Below are positions 1 through 4,716 of a stretch of 6,032 nt of DNA, piece by piece (the stretch's first letter is position 1; each line of letters begins with the position of its first letter). The position numbers and the translations under genes are program-made. Source of the DNA: an uncultured Gallionellaceae bacterium (GTDB taxonomy: Bacteria; Pseudomonadota; Gammaproteobacteria; Burkholderiales; Sulfuricellaceae); the NCBI GenBank assembly GCA_937873435.1, contig CALMWM010000205.1:1-6032 (forward strand), given 5' to 3'. Under the pieces are notes generated by a model that did no database searches, had not been told where the DNA came from, and saw only the letters and a program-made list of their open reading frames with translations.

Positions 1-128
1 CCGATCTCGCTTGGGTGGATCGTTGGCCCGCAGCACCGCTCGATTCGCCTTTGCCCCAGGCCGTGCGTATGCGCATTGTGCTGACCTCGAACGAGGAAAT
101 CGTGCGATTTTTTGAAGTGAAATCATGA
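1..128 (+). CDS. gspJ: Type II secretion minor pseudopilin GspJ, C-terminal fragment
   Basis: This is the 3' end of a gene that begins before the window. The frame starting at base 3 is open for 41 codons and stops with TGA at 126-128. The peptide ends in a segment reading LPQAVRMRIVLTSNEE, which resembles the last beta-strands of GspJ (typically 'LP.AV.l.l....g.i.R.f'). GspJ is a minor pseudopilin that forms the tip of the T2SS pseudopilus with GspI and GspK in the periplasm. The identification rests on this short tail and on position: gspJ is the usual gene directly before gspK. The stop codon overlaps the gspK start by four bases (ATGA), which supports membership of the same operon. The N-terminal prepilin signal cannot be seen here. 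Confidence 0.82.
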   Translation, partial: DLAWVDRWPAAPLDSPLPQAVRMRIVLTSNEEIVRFFEVKS

Positions 129-1039
129 TAGCGAAACAGCGCGGCATCGCGATCATCCTTGCGATGGGGGTGGTGGCGCTGGCCGCGTTGGCAGCGGCGG
201 CGATCATGGTGTCGCAGAGTACCTGGGCACGCCACAGCGAACTGGAGGGCGACCATGTTCAGGCGCGTTTGCTGGTCCAGGCCGGCGTGGACTGGGCGCG
301 CGCGGTGCTGAGCGACGACCGCCGCAGCAGCAGCGTCGATCATCTGGGCGAGCCCTGGGCCTTGCGGCTGCCGCCGATGCCGGTCGATAACGGCGAGTTC
401 ACCGGCTATATCGAGGATCAGCAGGGTGCATTCAATCTCAATAATCTGGTGCAGGACGGCAAGGTCAACCTTGCCCAGCTCGCCAGTTTCCGGCGCCTGC
501 TGGTGTTGCTGGATTTGCCGGTAGCGCTGGCTGACGCGCTGGCAGACTGGTTGGATGCCGACGATCTGCCGCAACCGCAGGAGGGTGCCGAAGACGGCTA
601 CTATCTCTCGTTGCCGACGCCGTACCTCGCGGCTAACCGGCCGTTGGTCGATGTAACCGAACTTGCGCTGGTGCGCGGTTTCGACGAAAACGTGCGCGCA
701 CGCCTGCGTCCCTTCGTGACGGCGCTGCCCCGTTTCACCGCCGTCAACGTGAACACGGCCAAGCCGGAAGTGCTGGTGGCAATTATTGACGGACTGGATC
801 TCGATGCCGCCAGGGCACTGGTCGCTCAGCGTGAGCGTGCCTATTTTCTCGATCGTGCCGACTTTCTGAATCGGCTTCCCGGTGGTATCGTGGCGGTCGA
901 CAATCTCATCAGCGTAAGCAGCAACTATTTCATGGCGACAATGCGAGTAACCTATGGCAGCGCAACGGCACGAGGCACAGCGCTTCTCGCGCGCGAAACC
1001 TCGGGCTGGCCGGCCATTGTCTGGCGCAAAATTCCATGA
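125..1039 (+). CDS. gspK: Type II secretion minor pseudopilin GspK
   Basis: GspK (304 aa, normal length) caps the pseudopilus tip with GspI and GspJ and is thought to help start pseudopilus assembly. The N-terminus is a type III (prepilin) signal: a short basic leader ending Q-R-G7, then a hydrophobic helix at about 8-30. Cleavage by prepilin peptidase would fall after G7. Position +5 of the mature protein is Leu12, not the Glu found in other pseudopilins, which is the hallmark of GspK. Family motifs follow in order: GYIEDQQGAFNLNNL (94-108), DWLDADD (141-147), GAEDGYY (154-160), then PY..AN and TELALVRGF to residue 186. The VNVNTAKPEVL segment (207-217) lies in the helix-hairpin-helix-like second half. 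Acidic residues around 141-157 fall where the known Ca2+ site of the family lies (inference). The ATG overlaps the gspJ stop, and no strong Shine-Dalgarno precedes it, so translation is probably coupled. Confidence 0.97.
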   Translation: MIAKQRGIAIILAMGVVALAALAAAAIMVSQSTWARHSELEGDHVQARLLVQAGVDWARAVLSDDRRSSSVDHLGEPWALRLPPMPVDNGEFTGYIEDQQGAFNLNNLVQDGKVNLAQLASFRRLLVLLDLPVALADALADWLDADDLPQPQEGAEDGYYLSLPTPYLAANRPLVDVTELALVRGFDENVRARLRPFVTALPRFTAVNVNTAKPEVLVAIIDGLDLDAARALVAQRERAYFLDRADFLNRLPGGIVAVDNLISVSSNYFMATMRVTYGSATARGTALLARETSGWPAIVWRKIP

Positions 1040-2247
1040 GCCTGCTGCGTATTTACGCCTCGCTCAACGACCCGGCTTTGCGCTGTCAATGGGCGCTGGT
1101 CAATGGCAATGCGGCGCCGGTCGTCGGCGAAGGGCAAATCGCAGGACTGCCGCAACGCGCCAAACGGGTACAGTTGATCATCCCTGCTGCACAAGTCCTG
1201 ATCACCCGAGCTAACCTGCCTCCCGCCGCCAAACGCCGGGCCGGTGCGGTGCTGGCTTTTGCGGTCGAGGAGGATACGCTGGGCGAACTGGAAGCCAATC
1301 AGGTAAGTTGGCTCGGTTCTACCGATGACCGCGATGTTCTGGCGGTGGTCGACAAGGCCGCTTTGCAACGCTGGTTAGAAGCGCTTGCTGCCGTGGGTAT
1401 CCGGGGATGCGAGGTGCATAGCGAGAGTTTATTTTTACCTTGGGCGAGCGGGGAATGGAGCCTTGCCTGGGATGGTCGCGAGGGCTTTGTGCGTAGCGGA
1501 ACGTTCGAGGGGGGAGCAACCGATTGCGGCAACCGGGAAGTACCGCCGCTGTCCTTGCAACTCAGGATCGAGGAAGCGAAAGCTGCCAATGCGGCACCGG
1601 CGGCGATTGCGCTGTATTCGAGCGAGGCGGGCGCGTTGCCGGATCTCGCGGCATGGCAGTGCCAACTCGGGGTTGCCCTGCGCCCTGCGGGTGCGTGGGA
1701 CTGGCGTACGGCGCCGCTCGACGCAGGGGTCGCTTTGGCGCAGGAGCGTCAGTATTGGCAAGCTTTTTCCGGCATGTTGCCGCAGTTACGACCAGCCGCC
1801 TGGATTGCCGCCGCCGCGCTGGCGATCCATGCCTTTGCGCTGGTTACCGACTGGACGTTGCTTGCCGGCGAACAACGCGGCTTGCGCCGGCAAATGGAAA
1901 CACGCTTCCGCGCGGTATTTCCCGATGCCGTCGCGGTGGTCGATCCGGCTCTACAGATGCGCCGCAAGCTTTCCGAAGCCCGCCATGCCGCCAACCAGCC
2001 CGATAGCAGCGATTTTCTGCCGATGATCGAGCAGGTGGCGGCGGCATTGCGCGAGCTTCCGCCGGGCAGCCTGCTCATCGCATCCTACGAAAGCGGCCGG
2101 ATGACGCTTGAACTGGCGGCCCTCGAAGAAGCCGGCGTGCGCCGGGTCGTGGAACGCTTGAATCAGGCGGGACTGAATGTCGATAGCTCTCAGGCGTCGA
2201 TGCGTTCCCCGCGCGGAACCATCATCCTCACCGCGAGGAGCTTATGA
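1036..2247 (+). CDS. gspL: Type II secretion inner-membrane platform protein GspL
   Basis: GspL (403 aa) is a bitopic inner-membrane protein. Its actin-like cytoplasmic domain binds the GspE ATPase and its periplasmic ferredoxin-like domain pairs with GspM. The N-terminal half shows family signatures: LRIYASL (4-10), CQWALVNG (17-24), a run RVQLIIPAAQVLITRANLPP (44-63), and FAVEED (75-80). A single hydrophobic segment at about 254-276 (AAWIAAAALAIHAFALV) is the membrane anchor. After it comes the conserved periplasmic motif FRAVFPDAVAVVDPALQMRR (291-310), then a C-terminal alpha/beta domain ending at residue 403. Length and domain order are ordinary and no key part is missing. The ATG overlaps the gspK stop by four bases and has no clear ribosome site of its own, so expression probably depends on gspK translation. 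The frame is open throughout with no sign of a frameshift. Confidence 0.97.
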   Translation: MSLLRIYASLNDPALRCQWALVNGNAAPVVGEGQIAGLPQRAKRVQLIIPAAQVLITRANLPPAAKRRAGAVLAFAVEEDTLGELEANQVSWLGSTDDRDVLAVVDKAALQRWLEALAAVGIRGCEVHSESLFLPWASGEWSLAWDGREGFVRSGTFEGGATDCGNREVPPLSLQLRIEEAKAANAAPAAIALYSSEAGALPDLAAWQCQLGVALRPAGAWDWRTAPLDAGVALAQERQYWQAFSGMLPQLRPAAWIAAAALAIHAFALVTDWTLLAGEQRGLRRQMETRFRAVFPDAVAVVDPALQMRRKLSEARHAANQPDSSDFLPMIEQVAAALRELPPGSLLIASYESGRMTLELAALEEAGVRRVVERLNQAGLNVDSSQASMRSPRGTIILTARSL

Positions 2248-2735
2248 AGGCACAACTGCGAAAAATCTGGGAATCGCTGGCGCCGCGCGAGCGTCTCATC
2301 ATGAGCGCGCTGGCGCTTGTCCTCGGCATCGCCCTGTATCTGTGGCTGGTGCAGTCGGCGGGTCGGGCGCGTCAGCAGTTGGGGGTGGCGGTTGCCGGTT
2401 TGCAGGCACAGGCCGGCCGTCTCGACCGGGATGCTGTAGAGCTTGCGCGTTTGCGTGCCGCACCCACTGTAGCGATAGCACAAACCGACCTGCGTATGCT
2501 GGTGCAGGCCCAAGTCGGCTCAGCCGGGTTGGCTCATGCCTTGGCGCGTCTGGACGCCCTGGACAGTAATCAGGTGCAGGTGGAATTCGGCGCCATCGCA
2601 TTCGCGGACTGGCTGGCTTGGGTCGCGAACCTGCAAGCGCAACAAGTCCGTCTGGTCGCTTGCCGGGCTGAAGCGCTATCCACGCCGGGACTGGTGAGCG
2701 TTTCAGCGACCTTCAGCCGCGCCACGGCGCAGTAA
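2244..2735 (+). CDS. gspM: Type II secretion inner-membrane platform protein GspM
   Basis: GspM (163 aa, usual size) is a small bitopic inner-membrane protein that dimerises with GspL and stabilises it in the T2SS assembly platform. The sequence has a short basic cytoplasmic start (MKAQLRKIWESLAPRERL), one transmembrane helix at about 19-37, and a coiled-coil-prone stretch at about 40-72 rich in Gln, Ala, Arg and Leu. A small periplasmic ferredoxin-like domain carries the family motif FADWLAWVANL (120-130) and the later PGLVSVSATF strand (148-157). Its ATG overlaps the gspL stop (ATGA). Unlike the other overlapping starts it has a purine-rich GAGGAG only three bases upstream (2235-2240), so some independent initiation is possible. 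Identification rests on the motif, topology and position after gspL. Confidence 0.94.
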   Translation: MKAQLRKIWESLAPRERLIMSALALVLGIALYLWLVQSAGRARQQLGVAVAGLQAQAGRLDRDAVELARLRAAPTVAIAQTDLRMLVQAQVGSAGLAHALARLDALDSNQVQVEFGAIAFADWLAWVANLQAQQVRLVACRAEALSTPGLVSVSATFSRATAQ

Positions 2736-2738
2736 GCC

Positions 2739-3479
2739 ATGCGCTGGATACCGCTGGCTGTCGGTTTCGGCGCATACCTCATCGGGCTTGCCGCCACCGC
2801 GCCGGCGACGCTGGTCGATGCCGCCCTGCAAGGTGCGAGCAACGGCAGGCTGCGCCTGGCTGAAGCGCAGGGTTCGTTGTGGTCGGGCGCGGGCCAGATC
2901 GAAATTCGCGATACAGACGGGCGAATCGGCATCGCAAAAAGTCTCGCCTGGCGTTTTCTGCCGCTATCCCTGCTGCACGGACACCTGGTTTGCGAAGTCG
3001 CGCTGGATCGTGCAAGCAGATATTTGCCGGTGATGATTTCCTTGTCGGGGATTGAGGTCGCGGACGCCGATGTCGACTTGCCGGCTGCGGCACTGGGGCT
3101 GGCTGTGCCGAAATTAATGCCGCTAGGGCTTGGTGGCGAGGTATCGCTTCATGTCGAGCGGCTTTTCATCGGCCGCAACGGCCTGCATGGGAATACTACA
3201 TTGCAGTGGCGCGCTGCCGCTTCGGCGCTGACCCCGGTCGCGCCGCTGGGCGACTATGAACTTCGCCTTGAATTCGAAGGAACCTCAACTCACGCCTTGC
3301 TACGAACCTTGCAAGGGCCGCTGCAGCTTGACGGCAAAGGGACGTGGCCGAAAGGCGCTCCCCCGCAATTTCCAGTTACCGCACGAGTATCCTGGCAGCA
3401 TCAGCAGCAACTCGTTCCTCTGCTGCGCCTGATTGCAGTTGAGCGCGGTGAGGGAAGCTTCGAACTGCCGCTAAAGTAA
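2739..3479 (+). CDS. gspN: Type II secretion protein GspN
   Basis: GspN (246 aa) is the last gene of the unit. The family occurs in many but not all T2SS loci; its exact role is unsettled, and several systems work without it. The sequence shows an N-terminal hydrophobic segment at about 4-22 that anchors it in the inner membrane, then a periplasmic beta-rich domain. Recognisable family motifs are RLAEAQGSLWSGAG (39-52), LAWRFLPLSLL (69-79) and the C-terminal GPLQLDGKGTW (193-203). These resemble the repeated beta-strands of AsmA/YhdP-like proteins, to which GspN is distantly related (established family relation). The ATG lies three bases after the gspM stop with no strong Shine-Dalgarno, so reinitiation or coupling is likely. 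No T2SS gene follows: gspC and gspD are not in this window, and the next gene is convergent. Confidence 0.92.
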   Translation: MRWIPLAVGFGAYLIGLAATAPATLVDAALQGASNGRLRLAEAQGSLWSGAGQIEIRDTDGRIGIAKSLAWRFLPLSLLHGHLVCEVALDRASRYLPVMISLSGIEVADADVDLPAAALGLAVPKLMPLGLGGEVSLHVERLFIGRNGLHGNTTLQWRAAASALTPVAPLGDYELRLEFEGTSTHALLRTLQGPLQLDGKGTWPKGAPPQFPVTARVSWQHQQQLVPLLRLIAVERGEGSFELPLK

Positions 3480-3499
3480 CCCTGGCCTCTGGCATGCTG

Positions 3500-3526
3500 A
3501 AAAAAAGCCCCTCGTCGAGAGGGGCT
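3500..3526 (-). terminator. Intrinsic terminator of the lipoprotein gene
   Basis: Read on the minus strand, there is a perfect 8-bp GC-rich stem, AGCCCCTC/GAGGGGCT (3519-3526 pairing with 3506-3513), with a five-base loop, followed by six more T residues (3505 down to 3500). This is a textbook Rho-independent terminator, about 45 bases past the stop codon of the minus-strand lipoprotein gene. On the plus strand the hairpin is preceded by A's and followed by GGGTGAG, so it lacks a U-tract and should be a poor terminator for the T2SS operon that ends 20 bases before it. Confidence 0.93.
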
Positions 3527-3537
3527 GGGTGAGTACG

Positions 3538-3559
3538 AGGGCTTCGCACGCTCAGCCCT
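3538..3559. repeat. Small inverted repeat between terminator and lipoprotein stop
   Basis: AGGGCT (3538-3543) and AGCCCT (3554-3559) form a 6-bp inverted repeat around a ten-base spacer. On the minus strand it lies between the lipoprotein stop codon and the main terminator. It has no T-tract, so it is at most an auxiliary 3' hairpin that could protect mRNA ends; it may also be chance. Confidence 0.35.
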
Positions 3560-3571
3560 GAAGATCCCTTC

Positions 3572-4579
3572 TTAGGACGGGGTCCAGGTTATTACGAATG
3601 TCGGCGCTGGCGATACGACTGTGCCGGTAGAATCCTTTACCTCGAATGAAGCTGTTCCGCTTCCTACGCAGGGTGAATTCGGCCATGCCACCACGAAAGA
3701 GCCGCCAGTCGTGCTTACCGTAACCGTGGAGGCGCTTGCGGTAACAGCAGCGGTTGGAACCGCCGACAGAACGGTTCCAACCTGTGGGACAGTTGACGAT
3801 ACGGTGTAGGGCGGTATTCCGCCGTTGACATAGTACACGCCATAAGGAGGGGTGCCGGCAGGACAGTCGTTGGTTAGAATGCCGTCGCCGTTGCCGCCTA
3901 TGGTCCAAGTAGTGTTCCCGAGAACGGTAAACCCGGTGCCGGTTACTGTTGCCACGTTAATCGTAATTGTTACCGACGCGGAACCGGTTGCATCTGTAAC
4001 CAACACCGTGGTTGTCCCCGCGGCTACCCCGGTAATGGTCACCGCTGACCCGCTGCTGGTTGCCGTGGCCACGTTGGTATTGGCGCTGGTGGCAGTATAG
4101 GGTGCCGTGCCGCCGCTGATGGTGTAGCTCTGCTGATATATCGCTCCAACACCGATGGTGACGGTGGAGGGTGCGGAGGTTATCAGCGATGCCGCAGAGC
4201 TGGCGGTTACTGTCACCGTAACCGCGGCAGTGGTGTTTTTAGAATCCACGACAGTCAACGCAGCCGTGCCGGCGCTCACCAAGGTGGCGGAAAAGCTGTA
4301 TTTGCCGGCGGAAGAAGTGACGGCGGAAACCGTGGCGATTGACGGGTTGCTCGAGGTGACGGTGTAGCTCGGGGAGCCACCGGTAATGACGAAATTCAGC
4401 GTTTGCCCTGTGCTTCCGCTTGCGGTTGATGGTGAAACAGTAAGCGCACTTGTAGTGCCTGTCGAAGTCGATGGCTCTCCGGAACCGCTTCCACATCCCG
4501 AGAGCAGGGCTAGCAGCCCTAGTAAAAAGGCCGTTGCCAAAAAGGTGAAGCCGGACGGGCGATGCGCCATATTATTCAC
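3572..4579 (-). CDS. Ig-like repeat lipoprotein of unknown function
   Basis: Predicted lipoprotein of 335 aa, with no recognised specific function. A hydrophobic signal peptide ends in the lipobox L-L-S-G-C29 and is followed by Gly, so outer-membrane sorting by Lol is likely. A Gly/Ser/Thr linker leads into three Ig-like (Big2-style) beta-sandwich repeats at about 46-124, 132-209 and 215-332. Each carries a GG-x-x-(P/S)-Y-T core (GGSPSYT, GGTAPYT, GGIPPYT) followed by an 'SSN..(I/V)AT' type strand. The third repeat is longer and holds the only cysteines after the lipobox (C239 and C304), possibly a disulfide. GTG at 4577-4579 is preferred because AAAGGGG sits five bases upstream; ATG at 4568-4570 would be 14 bases away, and an ATG at 4645 lies upstream of the predicted transcript start. 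An adhesin, a surface cargo or a T2SS/pilus accessory are all possible; the choice is inference. Confidence 0.82.
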   Translation of the reverse strand: MNNMAHRPSGFTFLATAFLLGLLALLSGCGSGSGEPSTSTGTTSALTVSPSTASGSTGQTLNFVITGGSPSYTVTSSNPSIATVSAVTSSAGKYSFSATLVSAGTAALTVVDSKNTTAAVTVTVTASSAASLITSAPSTVTIGVGAIYQQSYTISGGTAPYTATSANTNVATATSSGSAVTITGVAAGTTTVLVTDATGSASVTITINVATVTGTGFTVLGNTTWTIGGNGDGILTNDCPAGTPPYGVYYVNGGIPPYTVSSTVPQVGTVLSAVPTAAVTASASTVTVSTTGGSFVVAWPNSPCVGSGTASFEVKDSTGTVVSPAPTFVITWTPS

Positions 4580-4584
4580 TTGAA

Positions 4585-4591
4585 CCCCTTT
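4585..4591 (-). promoter_or_regulatory. Ribosome binding site deciding a GTG start
   Basis: On the minus strand AAAGGGG is followed by TTCAA and then GTG (4577-4579). The spacing suits this GTG and is too long (14 bases) for the ATG nine bases further on. Both starts are in frame and differ by only three residues. Confidence 0.6.
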
Positions 4592-4606
4592 AATATTGTT
4601 AATTCT

Positions 4607-4619
4607 GTCTGAATCAGAC
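4607..4619. promoter_or_regulatory. 13-bp palindrome in the lipoprotein 5' leader, possible operator
   Basis: GTCTGA-A-TCAGAC is a perfect 6+6 inverted repeat around one central base. It falls a few bases downstream of the predicted transcription start of the minus-strand lipoprotein gene and upstream of its ribosome site. That placement suits a repressor operator. It is too tight to be a good RNA hairpin unless the loop opens to three bases. No regulator family is recognised from the sequence. Confidence 0.4.
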
Positions 4620-4630
4620 CCCAGAGCCGC

Positions 4631-4659
4631 ACTATACAAAAGCATCTTGCGAACATCAA
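4631..4659 (-). promoter_or_regulatory. Sigma70-type promoter of the lipoprotein gene
   Basis: On the minus strand, TTGATG (4654-4659) is separated by exactly 17 bases from TATAGT (4631-4636). These match the -35 consensus TTGACA at four of six positions and the -10 consensus TATAAT at five of six. The predicted start is near 4624, giving a leader of about 45 bases before the GTG. A 10-base palindrome AAGCGCGCTT (4658-4667) overlaps the upstream edge of the -35 box. The promoter lies in the 137-base gap after pilQ, so the lipoprotein gene can be transcribed on its own. Confidence 0.72.
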
Positions 4660-4716
4660 GCGCGCTTTTTTGCTGAACGCTTTTGCCCGTTAGCCCTGAT
4701 CCACCCTGACTATTTT

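Noticed and set aside
952..2601. Many open frames on both strands overlapping gspL and gspM (for example 1385-2026 +, 1435-1761 -, 2177-2569 +)
   Set aside because: These are shadows of GC-rich coding sequence. The proteins are Arg/Pro/Ala-rich without motifs, while gspL and gspM in the correct frames carry clear family signatures.
3866..3892. NGDGILTND in the lipoprotein as a dockerin/EF-hand-like calcium loop
   Set aside because: The first acidic ligand is Gly and the last Asp is one position too early compared with D-x-N-x-D-G-x5-D. There is no second copy, so it is only a loose resemblance.
3621..4583. Val/Thr/Ala-rich open frames on the plus strand (3621-3809, 3852-4100, 4155-4367, 4386-4583)
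   Set aside because: They are antisense to the Ig-like lipoprotein gene. Their Val/Thr richness is what the complement of Thr/Ser/Asn/Ala-rich codons gives. They have no convincing ribosome sites or families.
4638..4680. AAAAGC...GCTTTT inverted segments in the gap after pilQ as a terminator
   Set aside because: The arms are short, AT-rich and far apart, and they overlap the well-formed promoter. They do not make a convincing Rho-independent terminator on either strand.
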